Source of the DNA: Ramazzottius varieornatus | Taxonomy: Eukaryota > Tardigrada > Eutardigrada > Parachela > Ramazzottiidae | Direction of reading: 5' to 3' | NCBI GenBank assembly: GCA_001949185.1 | Contig: BDGG01000006.1 | Location: forward strand, 1,237,657-1,301,656 | Length of the DNA stretch: 64,000 nt | Shown: piece after piece, positions 42,020 to 54,060 of the stretch | Layout of the letters: each line of letters begins with the position of its first letter | How positions within the stretch are numbered: the first letter of the stretch is position 1 | Notes under the pieces: model-generated | Told to the model about the DNA's origin: nothing | Database searches by the model: none | What the model saw: the letters and a program-made list of their open reading frames with translations, nothing else | Program-made: the position numbers and the translations under genes

Positions 42020-42832
42020 TCCCACAAAAATCAAATCCAGCTGGAGGGAAAGTTGCGGTTGTTAAAGGATGAAGCGTTGCGAAACGGGACAAGTTACATT
42101 CATGATTCTAGGATCGCCTCAAGATTTTATGCGGTAGTACAATCACTGTTACAAAAGGTTTCCATGTCGACAGGCTCGTGCACTAGGAAGAGAGGAAATG
42201 ATGCATCGAGCACTTCCGGTGCTGGACAAGGAAAGTTGCAGGCCTCTGACAATCAGCCTCTAGGGTCTCTCGACTACTCTTTCACGCTTAGTACCCCGCA
42301 CCCTATTCCTCGTTAGTATTTTCTTGAAGCACAGGTGGAAAAACAGGAAGGTTCCCCGTTAGAACAGTTTTTTCCAGAGTATCAGGTTTGTTGAGGAAGA
42401 CGATCTGCCGTCGAGTTCAGGTTTTGCGGAGCGATCAGGCATCCGCCCTGGCGGACAGCTATTCGCCGTCTTTCTATGAAAAACCTAACTACGTCACAAC
42501 CCACCCGTAGACACCGTGCTATCGTCGTACGTACAACGGGTTGGTTTAGTGCAAACGGTGAATGGGCGGAGTGACCTTAATTCGGAAGAAAAATTCATTT
42601 TTCGCGAATTTCCTGTTTGTTTACATTTTGCCCATTTTCAGACGCGCACTTCCTCAGCCGATTACTTCCGCAATCCGCATTATTCCTTTACTCACGTAGT
42701 GTCTGTTGCAGGTTTAAAGGTAAAGCATCACCCTGTTCCCGAGGATTCCCTAGAGATAACGAAACAATGGAGGCCGCTGCTGCTTCGTTCCCATCCAAGT
42801 AGTAAGCCTTCACATTCCTTTTAGCAGCAAAG
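42020..42832. other. Divergent region between the unknown gene and CNOT7
   Basis: Both neighbouring genes start here in opposite directions, so promoters are expected. No gene recognised. The cnot7 5' UTR probably includes an intron ending at ttttag near 42822-42824. Confidence 0.35.
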
Positions 42833-44467
42833 ATGGCTCCGATCAGCAGCAAGACGAGCCATCAGTCGGGCTCGGCTTCCTTTCCAGCCCTCTTCCTTCG
42901 TCGTCCTAAGTCCGCTATCGCCCCCACCAAAGCTATCGACGGAGTCAAGGACGTTTTTTGTAACAACTTGGAGGACGAAATGCAGGTGATCAGTCGCATA
43001 ATGACGAAGTATCCCTATGTCGCGCTGGACACCGAATTTCCTGGCGTCCTGGGCCTTCCTTCGGGCGTATTCAACACTCAGGCCGAGTACGAGTACGCTG
43101 TCTTCAAAGGGAACGTCGACCGAATGAAGATTATCCAGCTGGGCTTGAGCTTCTTCGACGAACGAGGCAACCGTCCCAGTCCCATCCACACTTGGCAGTT
43201 CAACTTTCGCTACAATCTCCACGAAGAAGTTTTCGCTGAAGATTCGATCAAGGCAAGTGAACAATCAATCGAAACCTTAACGCTTCATTCATATTAGTTG
43301 AATTTGGATGGCATACTCCGCCTTCTTTCCAACTTGTCTCCTGTGCACTGCGCACTGCACTTGATGCGCATGGCTTGGCTCCGCCTATACCTGTTACGGT
43401 GTACATATGATGTCACCCAAGTAACCGTGTTATGGTGGGCCGTTCAGCACGGAACCGCCATTCGCTCCCAGTGACTTGGAAACACGTGACAGCTTACCAT
43501 TGTCTGTTTCGCCATTTTTGTCTTTTACGAAACATTGCCCAGTGTCAGGTCTCTGACCGCTCCTCCGTCGTTCCCACCCCTCAAACCTTTTACTGACTCT
43601 TGCTCGATGCTCCGCAGATGCTGATTGATTGTGGAATCGACTTCGAGCGCAACCAGTTCGTGGGAATCGAGCCTAACCACTTCGCCGAGCGAATGCTGAC
43701 TTCCGGCTTGGTCTGCACCGACGAGGTCCACTTCCTCACTTTTCATTCCGCTTACGACTTTGGCTACCTCTTCAAGGTCCTCGAAGGCACCGAATACCTT
43801 CCTCCCACTGAAGCTGAGTTTCTTGATGTGCTTCGAATGTACTTTCCCAAGATTTACGACATCAAGTACATGATTAAAGACTTTCCTTCTTTGAAAGGCG
43901 GCTTGCAGGTAAGTAAACCAGTTTCTCCCTGACATCAGACACCGAATTTGAAAACATCTCAAGAGGTTTCTGATGAGTTCCTCCTGCAGGATCTGGCCAA
44001 CTACTTTGGCCTGACTCGTGTGGGGAATCAGCATCAGGCCGGAAGTGACAGTGCCTTGACTGGTCTGCTCTTTTTCCGCTTGAAGATGGACACGCTGCCT
44101 AAGGACTTGTCTCCGCTGATTGGTAAGATCTACGGTCTGTCGGGATCCTTTCCGGTGGAAAAGGTCTTCCACTTAGACAACGTGGTTATTCGTGAGAAGC
44201 ACGATGAAAGCATCCTCGGAAAGCTGGTCAGTTCGCTGGATACGACCCCCTACTCTTGGGAATCCGTCGCTGCCTACGCTGGTAAGACGCTCGTTTTCTC
44301 TTCCACGAGCCTAACAAAAGGTTCCAGAGTGCAAATATCTATCCGTAACCCGAATAACAGTAGGATTGAAACCAAAATGGCTGAGGTTCACTGAAGAAGC
44401 TCATAATAGAAACCCCGTTGCAGTGACTTTGGCAGCTGTGGAAGAGTACTTTAAAGTACCGATCTAA
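42833..44467 (+). CDS. CNOT7: CCR4-NOT deadenylase subunit CAF1/POP2 (CNOT7/8)
   Basis: Shortens mRNA poly(A) tails as part of CCR4-NOT. Four exons: 42833-43252, 43618-43908, 43990-44281 and 44424-44467, 348 residues. The DEDD nuclease residues are visible: Asp and Glu in YVALDTEFPG (about 66 and 68), Asp in FHSAYDFGYL, and Asp and His around HQAGSDSALTG. Also seen are KIIQLGLSF, TWQFNF and the KGGLQDLANYFGL region. The N-terminus is about 30 residues longer than in vertebrates. Intron 1 has a GC donor (AAG then gcaagt), and the joined frame reads EDSIKMLIDCGIDF, matching the family. The C-terminus differs from vertebrates and ends EEYFKVPI. An alternative 3' end may exist beyond the gap. Confidence 0.95.
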
Positions 44468-44542
44468 TCGGACAGAATGGGGTCCGGGTCCGTGTAAAAA
44501 GACTGCCCAAAACAGGGAGCATCTAGTGTGTATATGTCATGT

Positions 44543-44592
44543 NNNNNNNNNNNNNNNNNNNNNNNNNNNNNNNNNNNNNNNNNNNNNNNNNN
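44543..44592. other. Assembly gap (50 N)
   Basis: Fifty N, a conventional placeholder for a gap of unknown size. Confidence 1.
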
Positions 44593-44815
44593 GGACCCAC
44601 TTCTGTCTGACTAGATACGTAGTTTAAAGTACTTTGGTTTCTAATGTTGACGGGTGCAGTCCGGATTTCGCGAGGATCATCGGAGGATGGCCCACACTGT
44701 TCGGTTCCCTCGGTTTCTGTTTGATTCGGCTTCTAGCTTACTTCCGCTTTCGTCTTGTGTTTTCGCGACTCTGAATGGAAGTTTGTAACTGATGGACTGT
44801 TTGTGTGTTTCGTAG

Positions 44816-45000
44816 AGTCGCTTGACTATGATGGAGTTTACGGGAACGGAAAGCAAGACGGAGGAAACTGTCCAGGAGCCTACCAACTCACTCCGGCGTC
44901 CAGCTTTGCTTCTTCGCACGCCTACCCTACAGTTACCGGACATCGCTTCCAGAACAATCGCCCATACGTCTCCCATAACGGAACTGTCTACTTCGCCTAG
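44816..45000 (+). CDS. Orphan 3' exon after the gap
   Basis: After an acceptor (tgtttcgtag, ending near 44815) an open frame reads SLDYDGVYGNGKQDGG, is rich in Tyr, Gly and Asn, and ends GTVYFA with TAG at 44998-45000. It could be an alternative last exon of CNOT7 or the end of a gene whose other exons are lost in the gap. A second frame over the same bases is also open, so the reading is not certain. Confidence 0.35.
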
Positions 45001-45733
45001 AAAGGGTCCTCAAGTACAAAGTCACCTCTCCGCCTCGCGGAAAGAATCTAGATGAACATTAAACTCAGTAACCTTCCTGCTCTTTTGAATTCCATATCAA
45101 AATTCCTGTTTACTGAACCATTCTTTCTTGTTTCATTCTTCCATGGTTGCCTCCTGGCCATCTTTTTCGATCTTTGTGTTTTCCCGTCTCGAAATATTTA
45201 GAAGTGTTACCTAGCTTTCCACACTTTCATATTTCAGAAAAAAGTGAAGTGGAAGAGTCTTCCTGCAGAAATTTTTTACCTGTCGATGCATTTCCAAAGC
45301 AAACTTTCATGGAGGATTCTCGATTGATTGATATTACCAACATGGAGTAAAACGACGCTCCTTTCCTCGCTCCCCCCTTAGAATCCTCCAAGTTCTGACT
45401 GAGACTCTTACTTCGGATTTCGAAACGACCATGACGAACCGTTCGGTAGTTTATTTTTGCAAGCGGCGATAACTTTCTCGACCGCGCAAATAACGCAGAA
45501 GGCAGCACAGAATAAAATCACTGTAAATGCTGCTGGAAATATTAGCTTGAAAAGTCAGTGCAGCACAAATTCTTGGACAATTAATCGCTTAAGTGCACAG
45601 CACTCGGCAAAAGCTAGTGGTGTCGTTCTGGAATGCGAACTCCACAGAGCCAGCGACCCACAAGAGTAAAAATAAAAATTTTGAACCGTGTAAAAGACAT
45701 CCGACAGAATTTAAACAGAGGACTGTTCAGAAG
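45001..45733. other. Intergenic
   Basis: Convergent 3' regions of the orphan exon and the RRM gene. Nothing recognised. Confidence 0.35.
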
Positions 45734-46916
45734 TTAGTGGACGCGACCAGGGTTGACGTTAGCTCCGAACGTGGTGAGACGACGATCCATGCCATCGTTG
45801 TTAGCCATTCCGCCGGCTTGGTTCCAAGTGTTGAGGATATTCTGGTAGGCCCAGGCGCTATTAGGATCACCAAAAGCCTGAAAAGAAACAGGTAGGAAAC
45901 ATTTGAGTTAATCAAGCCAATCAAAACCTCTAATCATGTCACTATCATGCGGAAACGGAACGAGTTCTTACCGAAGAGTTCCAAGAAGGGATACCGTAGT
46001 TGGCTTGGGTGGTGTTGGAGTCGCTGCTGCCTGTCGACATGGCGGAAGTTCGTCCTGAAAGACCAGCAGGCAAGTTGAAGTCGGAAGTGGAGCCGTTGTC
46101 GCTGCCAGTGCGCGAAGTGGTGCGAACAGTACCCAACGGCGACGTCACGGTAGGCGTAGCTCCGCTCCACTGTAGAGAAGCCAGCGCCAAGGAGTAGGCC
46201 TGAGGAGAGTAGTAGGGTAGGCCAGGAGCGCCCATCGGGAAGTAGTTGGGATAGGCGTAGGGCATCATGGGTATCGGGTATGGAGCGAAGGGATAGGTGG
46301 ACTGCGTGGCGCAGGTGGTGTCTGATGTCAGTATCCCAGCACGACCCTGTCCACCACTTTGAACACGGCCTTGTTGCTGCAGCTTCAGCGGATCTTCCCG
46401 ACGGAAAGCCTGGCACATGTTGAGCTTGACTCCCTTGACCGAGCACTTTTCACCTTCTCCCTGGAGCAGCGCCTTGTCAGCCACCGCCTTGTTCTTGAAG
46501 GTAGCAAACCCGTAACCGCGGAACTGGGAGCTGCCACGTTGCTTGATAAGGATCTCCACGGTCTCACCCGGACACAGTCGCGCAAAAAGATCTCGCAGGT
46601 CGTCCTCGTTTATGGCGTCTGTCAGGCCTCCGATGAAGATGCGGCTGCGAACGTAGATGCGCTGACGATCTTCTCGAGAGGACGAGACGATGGAAGGACC
46701 CTTGTTATCGACCGCAGAGGAGTTGTGGAAGACGCGCCCGTCGTTCTGGTGAAGGAAGGTCCGGTTGGAGGTGTTGTTGCTTCCTGCGTCGTCCATGATG
46801 TTGCGGAAGCTGTGAGGTTCGGAATGGAACGACGACTCAGCTTCCCGGGAAGCTTCCGACACGTGAGAGAGAGGAGTGGAGATGGCTGGAGCGAAGGTGC
46901 TAAAGGATTGAGGCAT
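45734..46916 (-). CDS. Single-RRM protein, DAZ/boule-like
   Basis: Two exons (46916-45972 and 45877-45734), 362 residues. One RRM at about residues 92-180: RNP2 SRIFIGGLTD and RNP1 FRGYGFATF, followed by VKGVKLNMCQAFRRE, which parallels the KGKKLKLGPAIRK segment of DAZ-family proteins. The rest is rich in Tyr, Pro and Met (YPIPMMPYAYPNYFP) and then Ser/Thr/Asn, as in translational regulators with low-complexity tails. DAZ/boule proteins bind 3' UTRs and control germ-cell translation. The RRM type is my judgement; other single-RRM families such as Musashi or CELF are less similar in the segment after RNP1. Start is the Met of the MPQSFSTFAP frame. Confidence 0.7.
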
Positions 46917-47670
46917 TTCCGGGTGAGAACGACTTTCCGGGAGAGAACGACTTCTGACAAGGAAACCTGCAAAAGCACCTGACTGAAAAAAGACACAGCC
47001 ACAGTTCTGGACAAGAACCGTTAGTAAACCTAGAAAGAAAAATGAAGTCAGTTAACATTCAGATCCGGTAAAACAGAAAAACAGGAAGTTTTCTTACCTT
47101 GAACAGCGTTGAAAACGGGAAGCTTTGCAATAAATCCACAAGAATGAAAACTGACGTTCTGTGAAAGGCTGACGAAAACTGCAGTCTGCTGACGGGTAGG
47201 CGGGCAGGGCGACTGTAAATTTTGTGGCTGTTTATCTCGCCTAATGGCTATCTGGCGAAGTAGGCAACGAAGTCCTACAACGATCTAAAGTTGAGCGATC
47301 AGGCGAGACTGGTCGGCCTTTAGATGCTGTGAAATGTGGGACGTGGCCCTGACCGCTGCCCAGAATGGGAACAGCCCATGACTCACTGACGCTGCTCCCG
47401 TAAACGTGGAACTGGAAGTCTGGAAGACCTGTTGATTTTGGTCTTTTTAGACCGTACCTCCACCGCACTTCCACGTGGAATGGCACCGGTGTACTCGCTG
47501 TACTGGACGTGCAGGGTCGATCACGTGTGGGCTGCAACAGGTGGATTTTGACGTCATGGGCCAACACCGATACTTAACACATCTGCGAGTTTTCAGATTT
47601 CAGGACTTTCTCTTCATCGAAGCGCTGCGAGTAGGATCACCCGAAACTTTCACCGTCCTGGTTGGCTGTG
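46917..47670. other. Intergenic
   Basis: Upstream of the RRM gene, with probable 5' UTR sequence on the minus strand to about 47200. No gene recognised. Confidence 0.35.
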
Positions 47671-48089
47671 TTTCTAGGTACACTGAAGATGAAAAATATC
47701 GAGTGGGGATGGCAGGGAAATTCGAGGAAGCTCCGACAGCGTGGCGAGTGCCTCTTCAAAAAACATGAGCATCGAAGGTGACGTCGTCTTCAGTGTTCCG
47801 AACAACTGAACGAGGATGGAGATATTCAGAAGATTCCTGCTCACAAGTAAGCCTAGATTGATCGTTTCTGTCTATCAAGATCCGGGTGTAATGGTAAGTT
47901 ATACTAGGTTGATTCTTGCGATGGGGAGTCAAGTCTTCTGCGGAATGTCCATGGACCCGATGGCGAAAAAAGACGTGGCAGAAGTGACCATCCCAAACTA
48001 CACGGCCGATGTCTTGAAGATCATGCTGCACTTTCTCTGCAGCGACCGAACAACAGACTTGACAGCAGGAACGCGATGGAGGTAATAAG

Positions 48090-48771
48090 ATGTGCTAACC
48101 AGTACAGTCAGGTCGTTCGAAATCTGGTACGAGACCTCGTTCGAAACCTCGTACCTGATTATCCGATCTCAAAATAACGAAATGAGTCTAAAGACACGAC
48201 AAGACACAAGACTGCCTGCCAAAAAGAATTTCGATTTGGGTATCTCCATGCGAGAATGCGTCCAAAGTATTTTGGCTGGGAATCGATCTTTTATGACATG
48301 AAGTTGTTCGAAATATCGAACTGTATCAAAGGTTCAATTTGGTGCACTTTGGTGCGGTAATGAACACACAACGGGTGGCTGAAAATTTACGCTGAAATTC
48401 ACCCCAAAAGGAAGGGCGTATGCACTGTTTTTTGCCCGTGGGAAGCCGATGCCGCTTCCACATGAAATTTAGTGCAAAATTGGAGGGGAAGCATGGCACT
48501 AAATTCGGTAGGGAACTGCTGCGCATAACTCGCGGTAGCATTGTTCTTGAATTCAACGAAGATAAAACGTAAGGAGGTGAATGGGAATATTTAAGGTGGC
48601 AGGTTATTCAGCGAGGCTGGAAGATTCTATTGGGGATAAACGCGCGAGATTCTATGGAAGAATGAAACTTAAGCAAATGTTAAACTACCCATTTTTAAGT
48701 AGAAATGCGGTGCAGTAAAACGATGTAATTGCAAGAAGTAACTGAAGCGGGAGAATGCAGAAAAATCGGAG
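48090..48771. other. Non-coding stretch inside the BTB-BACK remnant
   Basis: Contains a short inverted-direct repeat at 48108-48165 (GTTCGAAATCTGGTACGAG and GTTCGAAACCTCGTACC) and, at 48236-48268, a 31-base word shared in inverted orientation with 53793-53828. No gene seen. Confidence 0.4.
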
Positions 48772-51700
48772 TCACTCTTTTCTTTGACGCTTGGGTGGTG
48801 CAGGAACAGAAGGCTGTAACGAAGGACTGGGCGTAGGCGGGTTTGGAGGAGCCGGAGCAGTCCTTCGCTTTGGAACAGCAACTGCAGGTGGCGCAGGGGC
48901 GTTTGTGGTAATAAACTTCTTCCACTCGTCTTGCTTGTTGTAAGTGACATGTTCCAGTACCTGTTTCAGCAGTTCTCTGGCTCTCGTTGCGGAGAACCCA
49001 CCGGTCTCAAGAACTTTGACGGGAGCTTGTCGTACCAGTTTGCGGATCCGCACGATGGACGTCTGGTTCTTTGCCGCCTCCATCAGCACTTCGGTTGCTG
49101 GTCCTCCTTCCTTGGCACAGTGTCGAAGAATGACACCGCGCGCCTCGTCACGATGAAGTGTGAAGTGGTACGAACCGTTAATGCCAGGAACGGACTCATA
49201 CCGATCCTCGGCGAAGGTATTTATGTCTTTCCAAATCCATTCTGGCCCGTCGTCCTTGTCAAAGGTGTGGGAAGAAGCTACCTTAGTGGCAATCTCCGTT
49301 TTCATCTCGTGCGGAAGGTCGATGGAGAAACGGCGGAAGATACGTTTCAGTTGGCCAAAAAACGCGTCCGGTGAGAATTTCGTGTGTCCGGGAGGAAGAA
49401 AATGGATCTCTATGGTATCGTAGCGGCCTGTCTTGATCAAGTGGGCAAGGTAGCCCATCGTAAACCGATTCTTGTTTTGGCCGGTACAGTTGTCTGCATA
49501 GATGCAGAGATTGCGCTCACCGTTGTCGGACTGTTTAAGGAAGAAATCTAGCATGGACAGCACGGAGTTTGGGCCATGTGAGTCCTTGCCGCCTAGACCG
49601 ATGCAGTTTGACTTATTCATGAAGAAGTAATACACCCGGGAGTTTGACTCGTCGACAAGGCCAAAAATGTGGACACCCAGTGGCGACTATAATAATTGAT
49701 AAGAATTGAGGTTCTACGTGATTAATTGTGTGAACGGATATCCTTACAAACGTGGTGGAGGTCTGCAGAAAAGGAACTCACCTCGAAGTATATGGCGCCT
49801 GCCTGGTCGGTGTGGTGAGGGAGACCCACGCTTTGGGCAAAGTCGAAAGAAACGACACGGACTGCAGTACCTATGACCATAGATCAATTATGCAGATACA
49901 GGTACAGTTGTTGTTTTCGAGCTTCTGTATTTCCGTTTGTTGCTTACGGCCGTGATTTGTTGAAAACTTCTTCGTTTCAGGATCCAGGTTTTTATACTGC
50001 AGTTTACTCATCAGCACTTTCTCCCTGTACTGGGCTCTCTGCTGAGCTGCGTGCTCGAGATGAGCTTCCCACTGGGCCTTTGCGGCTTGCTTCCCTGTCA
50101 TCTCGAGGTCCGTGATAAATTCTGCTGATCAACTTATCGCAAACGTTGCACATGTCCGTGTGAGCCCTGCGGATCTTTATGTGACGCGCATACTTGTCCC
50201 AAATATTATAAAAACTCCGCTGCTTCACGGCTTGCCCGGGACCGACCATTCTTTCCTGAAACGAAGACAGTTAAACATGTCGAAGAGCAGGTCCATCAGC
50301 TCTTCAATAAAAAGCATTTTGACACGAGACGTTAATGTAGTAGGGATGGATTGCCGCAGTGACGTCACTGGGGCTATCGACGCGTCACGCGTACACAGGG
50401 CAGTGCGGACCAACTGATTAGCCGACAGAGCTCAATGTTCACAGAAAGGACCGATGATATTTAGTGACGTCACTGCGGCAGCTTCTTGTATTACTGCCCG
50501 AATTTAGTCAGTGAACAATTGGTCAAACTCTTCTTCATTTTTGTCATGCATCTATCTTCGGCTATACCACATTACGGTTGAAGATTACGGTCTGCAATGA
50601 GCCTGCGTTCGACATGGTATAACTAACCTCGTATTTTTCCCATAATTCCACCTTCGTGAGCTTGGTGAGAAGGTGAAAATTTGGAAGACCGGTACTTGTT
50701 CCTTGAACGGTAGGCACAGGCAGTCCATGAAGTGAACCGTATTCCACCAAGAACCTCAGTACTCCTTCGATTTGAGGTTTCTTCAACGCGAAAGTTCCCT
50801 TGGCTCCTGCTAGACCATGCTGAAGATTTCCGAAGGACCCGTCGCTCACAAGTTTCCGAGCTCTGTAAAGACGAGATTTCGTGATGTCGTTTGCGTAGAC
50901 GAAAGCTTCACAACAAATTTGTCGATCGGAGGAAAAAAGGAATTTGGCGTTCAGCTTTCATGACTTGGGAGACAAGGAACACCGATCGGGCGTGATAACC
51001 AAGTGAGCGAATAGACTTCCTTCTACCCATGAGTTGTTCCTGCGTCAGGATTGCATGGCACTGTTTCGTACACGCGTGGTGTTTACTGACGAAGTCCGTG
51101 TAGCGACTTTGCTCGATTGCTTCAATCCACGGCTTCCCGTGTGAGTTTTCCTGATAACATAAAAATATTTTATAGGATAATCTGTCAAACTCGGTTTCAC
51201 ACCCATCTGATGGTTATTTTACTACGCGATGAACATTTATTTCAAATGAGTAGTCAGTCAACAGCGAGCATTACCACAACGCAAATTTTTGGTCAAACTC
51301 GAGCACAAATTTCATTTCAGTTATTGTACGTGGCAAAGGGAAACGTGATCGTGTTTGAAAGTGCGGTATTTACCTCAGATGAGAACGATGCAGTACTCGG
51401 GGCTGCTTTCGCCGGCGCGGTTGAGGTTGATGGTATTTCCGGGTTTTCGTCGAACAATTCAGTTTCAATTTCCTGCCACCACACAGCATCTGGTCCATCA
51501 TTGCTGAACACTCCAACATCATCGTTAATATCCACGTCCATTTGCAGAATATCTTCCTCGGTAAGGGTACGGTCAGGAACCGGCTGTTCATCTTGTTCAT
51601 TCAGTTCAGTGACATCGATATCAGGGAATGCTGGCAGGCAGTATGTTATTTCACCACATTTTCTAGCCTCTTGTTCCTCGACTGACATATATTCCTGTTC

Positions 51701-52192
51701 ATCGTCGGACGTGTCTATAACCGACAACAGATAAGCGCCAGATAAAGATGGTTAAGCAGAAGAAGTACATAAACAAAACACACTTGCGTACAGATCATTC
51801 AAGGAACTTTAGTCCGAACAGGAAAAATAATTTCAGTTTCATTTTTTGCATTAAATTAGTGCAAATCATAATTCCTAGCACAATGTCTACGTCGGCTAAC
51901 CTTCGGCATCGTCGCCTATCTCGCTTTCGTCGTCGGAAGAATCGTCTCTGTCTTGATCCCCTTCAACCTGCGCAACAAGCTGTGGTAATGTAGTTGTAGT
52001 GTCTGGATGGCCTGCCGCGGTCTTTGCCTCATTACTGACTGCGGGGCATTGTCTTAACAAATGGTCCACCAGACGGTCTTCCTTGGCCGATTTGTACAGT
52101 TTGCCACAAAACCTGCGCTTCACTTCCTCGTTCCCTCTCGAAACATTTAACGATTCAAAATAGTTCCATGCTGGATCTTTGACATTGGCCAT
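48772..52192 (-). CDS. Transposon-derived protein: BED-like finger plus DUF7869-type domain
   Basis: Pieces on the minus strand in order: about 52192-51896 (PAWNYFESLNV, then DRLVDHLLRQCPAV, like a BED finger, although one expected Cys is Arg), 51725-51370 (acidic), about 51150-50900 (WIEAIEQSRYTDFVSKHH), 50870-50625 (GNLQHGLAGAKGTFAL), 50255-50105 (HTDMCNVCDK), 50100-49870, about 49863-49785 (VVSFDFAQSVGLPHH) and 49690-48772 (GGKDSHGPNSV, CIYADNCTGQNKN, HFLPPGHTKFSPD). The last two segments match a transposase-like domain common in animal genomes that I know as DUF7869, with Asp in FDFAQ and in YADNC as likely catalytic acids. Exon limits inside are approximate. It may be a live transposon gene or a domesticated one; no flanking inverted repeats were proven. 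Confidence 0.6.
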
Positions 52193-52207
52193 TATTGCTC
52201 GGAACAA

Positions 52208-52776
52208 AGGTTACAGTTCATGGTTCGCACCAAGCGCTATCAAGACAAATCGAAATCTGAAATCGATTCGCTTTATTGGAATGTTTAAGTCTTCGGAAAG
52301 CTGGACACTGTCCGCGAATTCTTATCATAAATTCCTCTGCTACACAAACATTGACAACCTGCCTATAAAACAATAGTGCTTACGACCATCACTACAGCTG
52401 TATTTGTCCTCAGGACTGTTAATGCAGCGCTAGCCGACACTCCGGTGAGGCCTAGATAAATCATGATCAGCATTATCACGTAACATTCTTTGATACGCAT
52501 GTCCACTGGAAGACAATGCAACTTGTTCGCTTGGTTCTGTGTCCACTGCTGCGTGGACATTTCGTATTGCGTTTCCCTGTTATCTGGCAGTAAGACAAGA
52601 TAAAGTGCACCTATACAGGCTCAGCCTACCACTGGTCACTTGTGCATAGCCTCCTTCACCTTGAGCTTTATTTCGAGCCCTGATCACTTTTGCTTTTGCC
52701 TTGCTCACTGTTCGCATTCTCCTCCAGTCCACATCATCCCATTGTATCCTCCTTTTCCGCAACAAAGACCTTCAAA
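52208..52776. other. Intergenic
   Basis: Between the transposon-derived gene and the small membrane-protein gene. A minus-strand frame at 52363-52560 is hydrophobic (CYVIMLIMIYLGLTGVSAS) but has no other support. Confidence 0.3.
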
Positions 52777-53430
52777 ATGGTTTTCATGCCGCTGTTCATC
52801 CTTTTGCTCGCCTTTGGGTCATTCTACACGAATGCGCTCATGATGGACAAATTGTTGATTGCGGCCAAAGGGCTGGCACCAGCCATCGTCGCGGAAATAG
52901 CTCCATTCGGCAAGCAAGTCTTTCAAGTAAGTTTACCTCTCATAAATTATCTCGATTTAGTGTTCCTAAATATTTTCATCCTTTCAACGTCTTTAAAGTG
53001 TTCAGATTAGTGCACTGACCAAATACTACCATTTTACCGATTTATGCTGACCATGTTTCCCACGATAAACGCCCATCTTGATTTTTTTTGTCTGAACGCC
53101 CACACTTTTTGCAGCTCTTCCAGCAATACTACCGCGACCATAACATGGGCGAAGACCTCCTGTCCCAGCGTTTCTTTGATGCCACGATGGAGCTCTACGA
53201 GGATCTTCAGAACAAATGCCACATGGAAAAGGTTCCCCTGAACAAGGCCATCGATGACCTGGACGACGATATCCGAATGCGGAATGATGGTTGGCCTCAT
53301 CATCGCCACCTCCTTCTTCCTCTTCGCCACCCGCCGTCTGCACCGAAAAGTTGCACGAGAGCGCAAGGCCTACCACGATCTCCTGGCCATCATCAAAGCA
53401 AGCCGAAAGTTCGACGATGACGCTGTCTAA
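52777..53430 (+). CDS. Small single-pass membrane protein with an apparent frameshift
   Basis: Two exons (52777-52926 and from 53115). The signal peptide MVFMPLFILLLAFGSFYTNA leads to a helical domain (LLIAAKGLAPAIVAEIAPFG; EDLLSQRFFDATMELYEDL). The reading frame as given then runs into a His/Pro/Arg-rich tail and stops at 53420. In the +1 frame, starting near 53281, the same bases encode MVGLIIATSFFLFATRRLHR, a membrane helix with a basic stop-transfer tail, ending FDDDAV at TAA 53428-53430. The second reading is far more protein-like, so either the assembly has one extra base near 53275-53285 or the gene is shifted. Function unknown. Confidence 0.6.
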
Positions 53431-54060
53431 TCTCTTTTTCTATAGATAACAGCCGGACGCTTTGTTTACTTCCTTCTCAACCATCACCATCAGTTCCTTT
53501 CTTTAGCCTTTTTTATTCTCGGGATCTTCTCCACCTTTTCTCGATAAGCTTTCCAGCATCTGCGCATTTCTTCGCGGTCGAATATTTTCTGTTTGTCAAT
53601 TTAAGCTTGCGTTGTTACTGGTACTAGTCACCCTCCAGTAAAGTATTCGTAACTTATTGGCCAGTGGTCGAAAGTCAATTCGGACTCCAGATTCGTGTTC
53701 CTTAGACTCTGTTTGATGTTGGTACAAGTTCCGTTTAAGTTTGCCCTTGGGGTCCGAAAACTTTAAACTGCGCTCCTGAACAATTTGGTCAGACATGCTT
53801 TGGACACATTCTCGTATGGAGATACCCATTTATCGCATCTTCACCAGCCGATTAGCGAAGTGTTAGGGATGCAATTTCAACACGGATCAAGACTTCGTTT
53901 GACAGAAAGGAGGTCTGATGGAGTATATGTCGCGGACAGACGGCGAAAAACTAGGGCCACTTCCGGTGAAGTTCAGCAACCAGCCTACCTTACCATTCGG
54001 AGAACTTGACTTAGCCATGACCAAAATGGTATCTGCTTCTAGCCCGACCGTGGGATTCAG
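53431..54060. other. Intergenic
   Basis: Holds the minus-strand word shared with 48236-48268 (GIS-x-RECVQS in translation). No gene seen. Confidence 0.35.

Noticed and set aside
44820-45055. Second open frame (MEFTGTESKTEETV) over the orphan exon
   Set aside because: It starts inside the exon and is less protein-like than the Tyr/Gly-rich frame that fits the acceptor; not excluded but not preferred.
52363-52560. Hydrophobic minus-strand open frame that could be a small membrane protein
   Set aside because: It stands alone, with no conserved features and no neighbouring exons; short hydrophobic frames arise easily in AT-rich DNA.
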